Shown here in pieces: positions 33,422-42,886 of a stretch of DNA of 60,012 nucleotides; position 1 is the first letter of the stretch, and every line of letters begins with the position of its first letter. The notes below the pieces were generated by a model. That model saw only the letters and a program-made list of their open reading frames with translations, ran no database searches and was not told the origin of the DNA. Position numbers and translations under genes: made by a program. Source of the DNA: Rubrolithibacter sp043763625 (GTDB lineage Bacteria; Bacteroidota; Bacteroidia; Sphingobacteriales; Sphingobacteriaceae); contig JAYULL010000055.1 of NCBI GenBank assembly GCA_043763625.1, positions 1 through 60,012 of the forward strand, read 5' to 3'.

Positions 33422-33991
33422 ATGGTCAACATAAAAAAAATTCTAATAATAACCGGCGATGCTGGAGAAAGCTTTGAAGTATTGTATGCTCTGCATCGCT
33501 TTAAAGAAGAAGGTTATAACCCTATAATAGCTGCACCGACAGTAAAACGCTTAAATCTTGTTATCCACGATTTTGAACCCGGATGGGATACGTATGTAGA
33601 GCGACCCGGGTATATTGTGGAAGCAGACATTACTTTCGACCAAATGCAAGAAACCGATTATGAGGCAATTCTTTTAATAGGCGGAAGAGCACCCGAATAC
33701 TTAAGAAACGACAAACGAGTAATAGCAATTGTGCGCCGGTTCTATGAAAACACAAAGCCTGTTTTTGCAATTTGCCACGGAATTCAAATTTTAGTAACAG
33801 CCGGATTAGTAGATAAAAAGAATATTACGTGTTATGAACACGTAAGGTTTGAAGTGGAATGTTGCGGCGGTACTTATATTGAAAATGAAGAGGCAGTTGC
33901 CGACGGAAACATAATTACCGGCAAAACTTGGCAATCGCATCCTGAATTTTTTAAGCTTGTTTTTAAATTATTAGGACAGATACGTTTATAA
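33422..33991 (+). CDS. DJ-1/PfpI family protein
   Basis: The protein has 189 residues. ILLIGGRAPEYLRND and FAICHGIQIL with Cys118-His119 give the nucleophile elbow of the DJ-1/PfpI superfamily, and Glu16 (GDAGESFE) is the usual partner acid. Members act as glyoxalases, deglycases, proteases or chaperones; this subtype, with GDAGE near the start, is not assigned. It converges with the GH97 gene 28 bases away. Cytoplasmic. Confidence 0.87.
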   Translation: MVNIKKILIITGDAGESFEVLYALHRFKEEGYNPIIAAPTVKRLNLVIHDFEPGWDTYVERPGYIVEADITFDQMQETDYEAILLIGGRAPEYLRNDKRVIAIVRRFYENTKPVFAICHGIQILVTAGLVDKKNITCYEHVRFEVECCGGTYIENEEAVADGNIITGKTWQSHPEFFKLVFKLLGQIRL

Positions 33992-34019
33992 GCAAACAGA
34001 TTTCGTAAGGCAGAACCGT

Positions 34020-35990
34020 TCACTTCTTTTTAAACCGTATTAAAAAACCTCCTCCCGGAGCCATCTTGATTGTAAGCTTTTCATTAGAGGTTATGGATTG
34101 TTTATTGATCGAATAGTCCGAACCGTAACGATCGGCGTTAACCCCGTCCCGGCAAATTTCAGCTTCAAAGTTGCCGTCTCCTAAAAAATCTAAATTCAAC
34201 TTTATTTCTCTTGTTGTCCAGTCAGTCATTCCGGCAAGAAACCAATCATTTCCTTTTTGGCGGGCGGTAACAATGTAATCCCCAACTTTCCCCTGTAAAA
34301 CTTTTGTGTTATCCCACGTGGTTGGCACACTTCCTAACAGGCTCATAAATTCGGGTTCCAGTAAACCCTGCGAGGGATTGCCGGAAAAGAACTGAACCGG
34401 ACTTTCGTAAACTACAAACATCGCCAGCTGGTGGCAGCGGGTTCCCTGCGACATAACTTTTTCGCTGATCGGCTTAAAGGTTTTTTGAGTAGCATTGTCA
34501 AGTAAGCCGGGTTCGTAATCCATCGGGCCGCCGGTCATTCTGATAAAAGGCAATAAGAGGTCGTGTTCGGGAGTAGGTTTTTCTGACCAAATATTATATT
34601 CTGAGCCTAAAACGCCTTCACGCGTTAAAGCATTTGGCCAAGTTCGAGTAAATCCCGCAGGTTTAAAAGCGCCGTGAAACATTAACATTATCTTATGCCG
34701 GGCACAAGCTTCTGCAATCTTGTAATAGAAATTAACTGTTTTTTGATCGTCCCGATCGATAAAGTCAGTCATAATAAAATCTACTCCCCACTTATTGAAT
34801 TGATCCAGGGCCGGTTCAAGTTGCTTTTCCAACGTCAGAGCCAAGGTCCACATACTAATCTTTATTCCCTTACTTTTGGCGTAAGCAGAAATCTCATTCA
34901 TATCTACATCAGGATTTATCTTAAACAAGTCCTTGTAATCGCTCCATCCGGCGTCCATCATAATACGATCAAAACCGAACTTCTTCACAAAGTCGATATA
35001 GTATTTATAGGTAGCCGTATTAACGCCGGTTTTGAAAGGCACATTAAACAAATTGATACCGATAGTCCATTCATCAGTTCCCTTACCGGGCTTAATCCAA
35101 CTTACGTCTTTAACTCTCGACGGTGAACCTAAACGATAAACCAGATCATTTTCAGGCAATTCCCGGTCTTCTTGTGCAATTAAAAATACCCGCCAAGGAT
35201 ACGTTCGAGTTCCCTTTGTTTTTGCAATATAATCTGCTCTTTTGGTAACCAAGTACTGCGGAAATTCTCCCTCCTGAATTTTCTCTTCAATCGGATACGG
35301 AGCAAAATCACCGATAAGCTTGTTTTGACCGGTTCCGCGAAGAAACATACCCGGGTAATCCTCCAAATCTGACTCTGTTATAACTATTTTGGGTGAAAAT
35401 GTTTGAATTAAGGTGGGAGTAAAAATCAGATCAGTTGTCGCAACTTTTTCGATATTTTTTATTTTATACGGTTCTTCAAAACTCGTGTGATAAATGTCGG
35501 AATTGCTTCGAGGACTTACGGGCGAGTACCAAACCGAGTCTTCTTTGTTCAACACGACTTCTGCTTTTTCACTTTTTATTATTATCGAATCTTTAAACGA
35601 AGTTTGCCAGCGAAACGCGATGCCGTCGTTATACGCTCTTATGATTAGGCTTAAAGGTTTATTAAAGTGAACTGTGATCTCATTATACCTATCGGGAATA
35701 ACTTTTCTTTTTTCGGCTACCGGTGGAATAATGGTTTCGTTAACCGATCTGGAAGTCGTTTTTGTTATAAACAAAATATCGGAGGTGTTCGTGGTTCCGG
35801 CAATATTCAACGCTATCCCGGAAGGCTGGACGATAAGTAGATTTTTAAAAAAAACCGAATAACGAATCTCCTTTCCGGCTTCAATTAGCACTTTTATTTC
35901 CCCGTTAGGCGATTTTACTTCTTGTTTTTCAGCCGAATAAGCGAAGAAGTTAACTAAAAAAGAGAGAAGAGCTATTAAATACAATTTCAT
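34020..35990 (-). CDS. GH97 glycoside hydrolase, retaining alpha-galactosidase type
   Basis: The protein has 656 residues with a signal peptide (1-19). An N-terminal beta-sandwich, a TIM barrel (about 295-560) and a C-terminal beta domain fit GH97. Candidate nucleophile Asp409 (FIMTDFIDRDDQ) and acid/base Glu464 (GVLGSEYN) are 55 residues apart, the same spacing as the Asp/Glu pair known from the retaining Bacteroides GH97 alpha-galactosidase; inverting SusB-type members lack that Asp. It should release alpha-linked galactose or a similar sugar in the periplasm. It is the last gene of the leftward sugar operon, just after a broken binding-protein gene. Confidence 0.87.
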   Translation of the reverse strand: MKLYLIALLSFLVNFFAYSAEKQEVKSPNGEIKVLIEAGKEIRYSVFFKNLLIVQPSGIALNIAGTTNTSDILFITKTTSRSVNETIIPPVAEKRKVIPDRYNEITVHFNKPLSLIIRAYNDGIAFRWQTSFKDSIIIKSEKAEVVLNKEDSVWYSPVSPRSNSDIYHTSFEEPYKIKNIEKVATTDLIFTPTLIQTFSPKIVITESDLEDYPGMFLRGTGQNKLIGDFAPYPIEEKIQEGEFPQYLVTKRADYIAKTKGTRTYPWRVFLIAQEDRELPENDLVYRLGSPSRVKDVSWIKPGKGTDEWTIGINLFNVPFKTGVNTATYKYYIDFVKKFGFDRIMMDAGWSDYKDLFKINPDVDMNEISAYAKSKGIKISMWTLALTLEKQLEPALDQFNKWGVDFIMTDFIDRDDQKTVNFYYKIAEACARHKIMLMFHGAFKPAGFTRTWPNALTREGVLGSEYNIWSEKPTPEHDLLLPFIRMTGGPMDYEPGLLDNATQKTFKPISEKVMSQGTRCHQLAMFVVYESPVQFFSGNPSQGLLEPEFMSLLGSVPTTWDNTKVLQGKVGDYIVTARQKGNDWFLAGMTDWTTREIKLNLDFLGDGNFEAEICRDGVNADRYGSDYSINKQSITSNEKLTIKMAPGGGFLIRFKKK

Positions 35991-35992
35991 TT

Positions 35993-36365
35993 CTATTTTC
36001 CGGAATGCAAAAACAAATCTACGTTATTACGATCGATCTCGATAGAACCGGTGATAATTGTATTCGGGATGGGCACTACTCCTGCCTTCGCATCATTAGC
36101 AGAAAGTTGTAAAGGCTGCTTGATCGTGATTAACATACAAAGGCATATTAATAGCGGTTGTTACCATCACGTATTCCTCATCGGGAGATAGTTTATCGGA
36201 TGTTATAAATTTATCGGCCTCAGTTACTCGAGTGGTATTACCGGCTTCGGAACGAGGAGGAGGTTCGCAAGCGGCGATACTAAGTATTAAAAAAAGTGCT
36301 GTTAAAATACGTCTCCTAATTATCCCTAAAACTGTCTTTGGTTTAACCGCCCTTAGTGTATTCAA
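35993..36365 (-). pseudogene. Sugar ABC transporter substrate-binding lipoprotein, middle deleted
   Basis: The 5' part (TTG start at 36365) codes a lipoprotein signal (LFLILSIAAC) and the first strand of an RbsB-like protein: EEYVMVTTAINMPLYVNHDQ, AAF. It then shifts frame near 36096-36113 and reads out the family's C-terminus: QLSANDAKAGVVPIPNTIIT, GSIEIDRNNVDLFL, stop at 35993. A normal protein has about 330 residues, so roughly 200-plus internal residues are missing. The reading is by eye but the two ends fit one gene. It cannot make a functional binding protein. Confidence 0.7.
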
Positions 36366-37453
36366 TCTAATAAAATAGAGTCAGGTAAAATTTTTTCCGC
36401 AAATCCTAAATCCCAGAAGTAAGATTTAGGCCAAGCAGGCAAAGGCTCAACATCTTTACCCGAATACCACATCTTAATTTTGTTATCCTTTATTAAGGCC
36501 GAAGCAAAAGAAGCAGTATTTGCATCCCACTCACCTTTTTTACCTCTTCTTAAAACAGGATTATGTGGAGATTTAGTCCAATTTATTCCGTCTGTTGAAT
36601 AGGCATACCCGGTTTCTTGTCCGTAATTGTCGCCTTTGTTAACTCCCCCGAACCACATGTGGTAATAACCCCTATATTTTACAACATGAGGATCCTGTAC
36701 ATACACTTCATCCCATTCACCTTTAGATGTTTTTAAAACAGGATTGCCCTTATATTTCGTCCAATTAATGCCGTCGGTGGATGTGGCGTATCCGATGTTT
36801 ACTTTTCCGTCTGTCTCTTGCCCGTTAACTTCACAATCGTACCCTGCATACCACATTTTGTACGTATGGCCTTCTTTCAATACCGAAGGGCCTTCTATAA
36901 AGCAATTATCCCAGCTTTTATTATTTCCTACCGATAATACTTGTCCAAGATGTTTTTTCCAGCTTATCCCGTCAGGAGAATAGGCATAGCCGAATTCGTA
37001 TCGATGATCATTAAAAGTTTGCCCGGCATACCACATTTTATACCTTTCAGGATTGGCAGCCGCTGAATCAATAATAACGGTAACCGTTTCTACTCCTAAA
37101 CTATCCCAACTCGTTTTACCAACGTCCATCACCGGGTTCTGCTTATATTTTGTCCACTTTACCCCGTCGGTTGAAGTTGCGTAAGAAATACTGTTATGGA
37201 AAACGGTGTCCGGGAGAACAACCCCGCCGCTAGTGTACCACATTTTATATTTTTCTTCGTGATATATCACCCAACAGTCGCTAATTGCGTAGAGGTCGTA
37301 AGAATATCCCTTCTCTCGTACTAATACGGGATTATTTTTGTTTTTAATCCACGATTTTTCCGCCCGCCTGTCGCTTGTTTTCTTTTCGGCTTTATTACAA
37401 TTGTAAGAAAGCATAATAATCAAAAACAACGACACCATGTTTTTCATAGTCAT
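36362..37453 (-). CDS. GH43/GH32-like five-bladed propeller lipoprotein
   Basis: The protein has 363 residues with a lipoprotein signal (LFLIIMLSYNC, Cys19). Its body repeats a blade with YKMWYAG, GYAYSPDGISWKK and NPV about five times, the layout of the GH43/GH32/GH68 propeller fold. The general-acid and base positions are not certain, so catalysis is not proven. As a lipoprotein it probably faces the periplasm or cell surface and trims a plant glycan side chain. It lies inside the sugar operon between the wrecked permease and the wrecked binding-protein gene and overlaps the latter by 4 bases. Confidence 0.75.
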   Translation of the reverse strand: MTMKNMVSLFLIIMLSYNCNKAEKKTSDRRAEKSWIKNKNNPVLVREKGYSYDLYAISDCWVIYHEEKYKMWYTSGGVVLPDTVFHNSISYATSTDGVKWTKYKQNPVMDVGKTSWDSLGVETVTVIIDSAAANPERYKMWYAGQTFNDHRYEFGYAYSPDGISWKKHLGQVLSVGNNKSWDNCFIEGPSVLKEGHTYKMWYAGYDCEVNGQETDGKVNIGYATSTDGINWTKYKGNPVLKTSKGEWDEVYVQDPHVVKYRGYYHMWFGGVNKGDNYGQETGYAYSTDGINWTKSPHNPVLRRGKKGEWDANTASFASALIKDNKIKMWYSGKDVEPLPAWPKSYFWDLGFAEKILPDSILLD

Positions 37454-37458
37454 TAGGG

Positions 37459-37786
37459 CTACTTCTCAACCCTCCTTAAAATCCATTGATCCAATCCCAC
37501 CGCAACTATTAGTATCAAACCCAAAATAATTTCTTGCCAGTATCCCGAAAACACGGCCTATGATCAGCATATTATTTATCAAAGCTATAAAAAGTGCGCC
37601 CAAGAAAGCTCCCCAAATTTTGCCGTAGCCGCCGGTCAAACTTGCTCCTCCTAAAATAACCGCTGTAATAACGCGAAGTGCTAACCCGCGACCGGATGTA
37701 GAAAGCGCCACTCCTAATCGCGACGAGAGCAAAATTCCGGCAATGCCGGCTAATCCGGCAGATATTACGAACGCCAAAATCTTCAT
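37459..37786 (-). pseudogene. RbsC-like sugar ABC permease, N-truncated and frameshifted
   Basis: The frame from 37786 reads ILAFVISAGLAGIAGILLSS, RVITAVILGGASLTGGYGKI and WGAFLGALFIALINNMLIIG, the C-terminal half of an RbsC-type permease. At about 37553-37558 (GGCCGTG) one extra base breaks it; in the next frame it continues GVFSGYWQEIILGLILIVAV, GLDQWILRRVEK and stops at 37459. The first half (about 180 residues) is missing, having been lost together with the end of the ATPase gene. It cannot form a full permease. Confidence 0.8.
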
Positions 37787-38616
37787 TTTTCACCTTTTAA
37801 AAGTTTGAATTTTACGTTCCTGAAACCTTTTCCGGAAATGTCTCTTACTTCAAGATTGACTTCGGAGCCGGCGTTTGAACTGTAAGCAGCACTTAACAAC
37901 TCGCGACCAACCATCATCTTTACAATTTCGCCGGTGGATGTTGTTTTAGGATCTGCAGTTCCTTGTAATCTTCCGTCTTTAAGCACATAAACTACATCGG
38001 CAATCTCTTTAATCTCAGCCATTCTGTGCGATATATAGATTACTGCAACTCCTTTTTCCTTTAACTGCCTGAGGATTTTAAATAGGGTTTGGGTTTCAGT
38101 ATGTGCAATCGAAGCTGTAGGCTCGTCTAAAATTAAAAGCTTAGGGTTTACGGCTAGGGCCTTCGCAATCTCTACCATTTGCTTTTCGGTAGATGAAAGT
38201 TTTCCTACCGGAGACTTTGTCGAGATTGACTCGAGCGAAAGCGTTTTTAACAAGCGGCCTGCTTCTTCATACAGCTTCGTGAAATCGATAGTTCCATAAG
38301 AAATTTTAGGCTTGTTTATCGGAAAAATATTTTCAGCCACGCTTAAAGAATCAACTAAACTTCTTTCTTGATAAACAATACTGATACTCAGCTTTTGCGT
38401 CGCTTGTGCTGTCGGAACACTTATCTGAGTTTTCTCCCAAAAAATCTCTCCCGGATCCGGTGCAATGTTGCCTGAAATAATATTCATTAAGGTACTTTTT
38501 CCGGCACCGTTTTCACCGCAGATGGCATGTATTTCCCCTGCACCAAATTCCAACGACACGTTTTCCAATGCGCTAATTCCCGAAAAAGACTTCGATATTT
38601 TGCTGATTTTCAGCAT
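37783..38616 (-). pseudogene. Sugar ABC ATPase (RbsA/MglA-type), C-terminal half deleted
   Basis: The 277 residues cover the first ABC domain of an RbsA-type protein: Walker A GENGAGKS (34-41), a degenerate signature LSSTEKQMVEIAKAL, Walker B LLILDEPTAS and the switch IYISHRM. The second domain begins (VNLEVRDISGKGF) and ends abruptly at LLKGEK, where a full protein would continue for about 230 residues. The stop overlaps the permease fragment by 4 bases. One deletion would explain both losses. The remaining domain could still fold and bind ATP. Confidence 0.8.
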
Positions 38617-39633
38617 TTAAAATTTAATTACCTGTCCTGTTTCTGCAGATTTGTAGCACGACCACACTAACTCTACTGTTTTAAAATTATCCTCCCCCGT
38701 AGTTTCACTGCTCCCGCCTTGTAATCCGTTTAAAATGTCACGGTTACAATCCACAATGCTTGAATGCACAACCGCATATTTTGGATCTGACCAATTATAA
38801 GGTGCCGGGCGGATTATTTGAGACTCTGTTCCTTTTCGTGTTGCAATTTTAAGTTCAAAATCGTGAGTTAAATAAATTGAACCTTCCGCCCCCTCAATCA
38901 ATATTAGCGTTTGCGGAAAAGCTTCTTTTTCGAGAATAGATGCATAAGACATCTCTGCATAGCAATGCAAATCGTTTTCCATCTCCATTAAGACATTAGC
39001 AACGTCTTCCCCTTTTATTTTCCTGTTTACTTTTTGTGTTAAGCAATACAAGCTTTTGGCTTCGCCAAACAAAAACCGACAAATATCAAGCGTGTGCGAA
39101 CCGATATCAGTCAAAATAAATTTCTCGATTTCTGCAAGAAAGGGCTGACTATCATATACAGGAAAACCAGAAACAAAGGAAACGCGGGCCTTAAAGGGCC
39201 TACCTATGATACCTGAATCCATAGCTTCTTTAACCGCCCTTATCGGTGCTTGCCAGCGAAAGTTTTCGTGAATAAAAAGCTTAACACGATGTTCTTCGCA
39301 GGAGGCAAGCATTTTATGTGCCTCTAAATAAGACGAAGCCATGGGTTTTTGACAGATAATATGAACACCTTTTTTTGCGGCCAAAAGTGTAAACTCAGCG
39401 TGAGTATCAACGCCGGTAATGATGTCTACAAAGTCAAGCTGCTCGTTAGCCAAAAGCTCTTCTACTGAGTCGTAAACTTTGGGTACACCAAATTTTTTTG
39501 CTACAGCTTCGGCCTTAGACTTTGTTCGATTATAAACTGCTACCAATTCTACTCCGTCGAGTTCTTTCCAAGCCCCGATTTGATAATTTGACCAAAAGCC
39601 TGTACCGATTACAGCAAAGCGAAGACTACTCAT
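38617..39633 (-). CDS. Gfo/Idh/MocA oxidoreductase, probable D-apiose dehydrogenase
   Basis: The protein has 338 residues. The NAD(P) loop is AVIGTGFWSNYQIGAW, followed by CQKPMASS with the catalytic Lys and HENFRWQAPIRAV, which I recall from the ApsD D-apiose dehydrogenases. The C-terminal domain has LTDIGSHTLDICRFLFGE with the usual Asp/His. It would oxidise D-apiose to D-apionolactone with NAD. Support comes from its neighbours: a GH140 apiosidase-like gene overlaps it by 4 bases, and an ApnO-like gene lies further upstream in the same operon. Without them the substrate could not be named. Confidence 0.75.
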   Translation of the reverse strand: MSSLRFAVIGTGFWSNYQIGAWKELDGVELVAVYNRTKSKAEAVAKKFGVPKVYDSVEELLANEQLDFVDIITGVDTHAEFTLLAAKKGVHIICQKPMASSYLEAHKMLASCEEHRVKLFIHENFRWQAPIRAVKEAMDSGIIGRPFKARVSFVSGFPVYDSQPFLAEIEKFILTDIGSHTLDICRFLFGEAKSLYCLTQKVNRKIKGEDVANVLMEMENDLHCYAEMSYASILEKEAFPQTLILIEGAEGSIYLTHDFELKIATRKGTESQIIRPAPYNWSDPKYAVVHSSIVDCNRDILNGLQGGSSETTGEDNFKTVELVWSCYKSAETGQVIKF

Positions 39634-40994
39634 TTTGCGACGGCAGGATCAGGATATTTTTTGGATGCATCATCAATTACTACAACCCAATCGCTTCCTC
39701 GCCCTTCAGAATGAGGAACAATTTCTTTAGTTCCGGTATTATCAAATGTTCCTAAGGGTATAGTGCGTCCGTCACGCGGATTAAAAAGGTATCCTTTTAA
39801 ACTTTTTCCCTTGATTTTATCCGTTTTTAACGTGGTTTTTCTTCCATAAGGCAAATAAACAATAAGGAAATCGCCGTCTTTAGAAACTGCTGCGGTTTCA
39901 TATTCCTGAGTTTCGGGATTATCTTTAGCGATTATACTTTGATCCGGTAATAATCTTTGCCAGTTCCGCTTTTCAAACATTCTTCGCATTAATCCAAGCT
40001 GCATAGCGCCGGAATGATTAAGTGCAGTTTTCCAGTGTGTTCGTGCCCAAGAAATCGGCTTTCGTTCTTCGGTGTACATCTGCCAAATATTATGGTTTCC
40101 GTAAGTATGACCGAACGCTCCGGTGAGTAAACTCCAGTAGGCCGACTGCCGAGTGTCAAAATCATCTAACCAACCGAATTTCCCGGGATTGAACTTATTA
40201 GGATGGTCTTCATAGCTTGGTTCACCATCTACGTGAGGCAGTATAGAACTTAGCGCAAATGCCTTTCTATTATACTCATAATGTTTTGAGTCTGTTGAAT
40301 GTCCGGTTTGCGACATATGGAAGTCCATCCACTTTTCGTCTTTCACGAAGTCAAAAGAACTACTACCTCCGGGAGGATGATAGGTCATCAAATGCTTACC
40401 TCCGTCCCCCTTTTTAACGCCCTCGGCCATTGCTCTTATAATTTCCAGTTGCTCTGGATTCTCTATAGGTCTGTCACCACCAATTATCCAAACAATGAGT
40501 TTGTCTTTATATCGTTTACCTATATACTCTCCAAAGGTGCGAGCATTATCGGCAGTAAAAATTACCGGACCAATACCCCAAGCCTTGTTCCATTTATCAC
40601 CCCACGAAGGAAGCATGCCTACTATCAATCCTAACTTTTCAGCTTTATTTACAACATAATCTACATGCTTGAAATAAGCTTCATTTGGTTTATTTGGATC
40701 GTTATCGATCAAGGGCTTTTCACCGTAAGGATTAGGATCATTTAAGCCGTCAAGTTCGGCAAGAACAACGGCTTGAATAACTGTATAGCCTTTGCTAGCT
40801 CTGTCTTGAAGATAAAGATCCGCCTCTTCTCGATTTAATCTGTGAAATAACTCCCACGCGGTATCTCCCAACCAGAAGAAAGGCTTACCGGCTGTGGTTT
40901 GCAAGAAATGCTTATCGGGACTCACCTTAAGTTGTGCGCTAGCCGACAGGCAAGCCAGAAAAAGAAAACAAGTAATAATTTGCTTCCCGATCAT
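39630..40994 (-). CDS. GH140 apiosidase-like enzyme (DUF4038)
   Basis: The protein has 454 residues with a signal peptide (about 1-21). A DUF4038 TIM barrel has FFWLGDTAWELFHRLNREEA, VVLAELDG, WIIGGDRPIEN (Asp174) and HVDGEPSYED (Glu258), which are the likely catalytic acids. The C-terminal 90 residues (LIVYLPYGRKTTLKTD, LFNPRDGRTI) are the PF12904-type beta domain. GH140 enzymes cut the apiose linkage in rhamnogalacturonan-II side chains. It overlaps the dehydrogenase downstream by 4 bases, so released apiose and its oxidation are linked in one transcript. Confidence 0.82.
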   Translation of the reverse strand: MIGKQIITCFLFLACLSASAQLKVSPDKHFLQTTAGKPFFWLGDTAWELFHRLNREEADLYLQDRASKGYTVIQAVVLAELDGLNDPNPYGEKPLIDNDPNKPNEAYFKHVDYVVNKAEKLGLIVGMLPSWGDKWNKAWGIGPVIFTADNARTFGEYIGKRYKDKLIVWIIGGDRPIENPEQLEIIRAMAEGVKKGDGGKHLMTYHPPGGSSSFDFVKDEKWMDFHMSQTGHSTDSKHYEYNRKAFALSSILPHVDGEPSYEDHPNKFNPGKFGWLDDFDTRQSAYWSLLTGAFGHTYGNHNIWQMYTEERKPISWARTHWKTALNHSGAMQLGLMRRMFEKRNWQRLLPDQSIIAKDNPETQEYETAAVSKDGDFLIVYLPYGRKTTLKTDKIKGKSLKGYLFNPRDGRTIPLGTFDNTGTKEIVPHSEGRGSDWVVVIDDASKKYPDPAVAK

Positions 40995-41050
40995 AGTTAT
41001 ATTAGTTAGTTAGTAGTTAGGTTCGATTGGTTAATTATCAGCTGAATTTA

Positions 41051-41884
41051 CTATTTATTGGTGATATCGCGAACCTGTTGACGAATATCATCCGGTTCAA
41101 AAATAGACTGCCATCCTTCTTTAAACAAAAGCGGTTTTGCACGCTTACTGATTTTATAGGCAGCGTCTGAAAAAGTTCCGTTAACCTCTTTAAATAAAAC
41201 TGCAATTTGAATACGCAAATGTCCCAATACAAAATCTCGTGCAGCTGCTTCCGGAACTCCTAAAGTCACAATTTTATCGAAACCTTCTTTAACAACTTCC
41301 ATGCAGGTTTGAGCCAAAGTTTCAACCATCGCCGGCTCCAGAATAGCCATTTGCTCTAAGGTAATACGATGCGTCCTATCGATGGGTGCATACATGTCTT
41401 GAGCAACTTTTTCGCCTAAAATATAATGATCTTCGGTGCCGTGCATCAATGCAACCACAATAGATTGCTTTGCCGTAATTCCGCCGTAAAAATCACGGAA
41501 AGCCGGTTCGGTAGGTTCCCAATTGAAGATAGAAGGATGACAAGGGTGAGCGATAACATAGCCTAAATCATCCCTGTGGTGAATAACGCCGTCTAAAGGA
41601 GCGGCCGGATCGAGAGTAAGCACAAGTGCGCCGGTTTTCATTTTAGGAATTATATCATCCGAGATTTTACCGATGGCAACGTCAGGCACTGCAAGAATAA
41701 CTACATCTGCATCTGCAATACTATCTTCTTGCTTACTTACCTGCACTCCCCGTTCGGCAAGGTTTTTAATTCCTTGCTCACTTACTTCCAAATAGTTTAA
41801 GTCATAAACGGGAGTTTTGAGAAAATTATCTGTCAAACGGCAGCCCATTTTTCCGCCTGCACCTACTAAAGCAATTTTTGTCAT
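41051..41884 (-). CDS. apnO: D-apionate oxidoisomerase-like NAD(P) enzyme
   Basis: The protein has 277 residues. The Rossmann loop is LVGAGGKMGCR (7-17), then VVILAVPDVAI, LVLTLDPAAP and the family-specific IAHPCHPSIFN (111-121), with a helical C-terminal domain resembling 6-phosphogluconate dehydrogenase (EPAMVETLAQTC, GVPEAAARDFVLGHL). This is the layout of ApnO, which turns D-apionate into 3-oxo-isoapionate. The symbol is given by similarity and context, not by a search. Its start overlaps the end of the TIM-barrel gene by 4 bases. Confidence 0.75.
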   Translation of the reverse strand: MTKIALVGAGGKMGCRLTDNFLKTPVYDLNYLEVSEQGIKNLAERGVQVSKQEDSIADADVVILAVPDVAIGKISDDIIPKMKTGALVLTLDPAAPLDGVIHHRDDLGYVIAHPCHPSIFNWEPTEPAFRDFYGGITAKQSIVVALMHGTEDHYILGEKVAQDMYAPIDRTHRITLEQMAILEPAMVETLAQTCMEVVKEGFDKIVTLGVPEAAARDFVLGHLRIQIAVLFKEVNGTFSDAAYKISKRAKPLLFKEGWQSIFEPDDIRQQVRDITNK

Positions 41885-42690
41885 GATATATACTGTTGTA
41901 AATAATGTATGCTTTTTTCAACCCTATCTTTTTCTTCCGCAATTGTTTCTTCCCATGTATTTGCCGGATTAGACCAAAGCTCTAAAGTTCCGGTTCCGCA
42001 TTTTCCGGCAGCTTTCAGTTTTAATATTATCTCCGGGATATTTAAAATTCCTTCGCCTGCCGCACAGCCTTCCACTTCAAAACCCATTTTATGGGCCACT
42101 CGTTTTATCCTTATGTCTTTAATATGCAGATTTAATGTAGAAGGAGCAAGAATTTCAATTACATAATCAACTCCTTCGTTTGCCCCCAGTGAGTTTGCTG
42201 TGTCCAAGCAAATTCCAACTTGTTCAGGATCGGTTGCTTCGATAATATCGGCCAAAATTTTTGCCGAAAATCTGTCATGATTTTCTATTGCCAAAATAAT
42301 ACCTGCCTTTTGTAATTCCGGCAACAACTCCTTTATTATTTTAATAACTTCTTTTTGGGTAGGATGAAAATCTACATCATCAATCACCACTCTCAGAAAA
42401 GGTGACTCTAGTTCTTTAGCAATTTTTAAATAGGATAAAATGTTCGCCGTCTCAAGTCTTCTTGTTCCGGCTTCTAAGCCGATTTCTAATCTTTCAGCCA
42501 AGGACTTTATTTCTGAAATTTGCTCTTCCGACAATTCGTCAAGAGGATAATTATCACCAATTTGCACCCGGCGTATTCCCTTTTCCCTTGCATATTTTAA
42601 TAAATCCGGTACCGAAAGCACGGTTCCGGGTTTGAAACCGGAAACCCCTACTGCCCACGGAAACGTATATGTACTCAATCCTAATTGCAA
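41881..42690 (-). CDS. TIM-barrel sugar isomerase-like protein, probable 3-oxo-isoapionate decarboxylase
   Basis: The protein has 269 residues of xylose-isomerase-like TIM barrel without signal peptide. Metal-ligand positions are visible at AIENHDRFS, VGICLDTANS, LNLHIKDIRI and GTGTLELWSNP (Glu, Asp, His, Glu). In known apionate pathways OiaC is a protein of this fold and size that decarboxylates 3-oxo-isoapionate to L-erythrulose; overlap with the ApnO-like gene by 4 bases favours that role. A different isomerase is possible. It is the first gene of the operon, with its promoter in the 196 bases upstream. Confidence 0.7.
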   Translation of the reverse strand: MQLGLSTYTFPWAVGVSGFKPGTVLSVPDLLKYAREKGIRRVQIGDNYPLDELSEEQISEIKSLAERLEIGLEAGTRRLETANILSYLKIAKELESPFLRVVIDDVDFHPTQKEVIKIIKELLPELQKAGIILAIENHDRFSAKILADIIEATDPEQVGICLDTANSLGANEGVDYVIEILAPSTLNLHIKDIRIKRVAHKMGFEVEGCAAGEGILNIPEIILKLKAAGKCGTGTLELWSNPANTWEETIAEEKDRVEKSIHYLQQYIS

Positions 42691-42886
42691 GTGCGGTTTA
42701 TAAATTAGGGCAAAAATGCTTCACATTCGGATAATTTGCTTGTAATGGTTTAGCCTATTTTTGAACTATTCTATCTTAATACCGAAAAAAGAAGAGATAA
42801 CAGGAAAAATAGTACTAAGACTATTCGCGATTAAAGCGTTTACGGCTACCGCTTGATATTGTATTTTTACCTAAAACACATCTATT

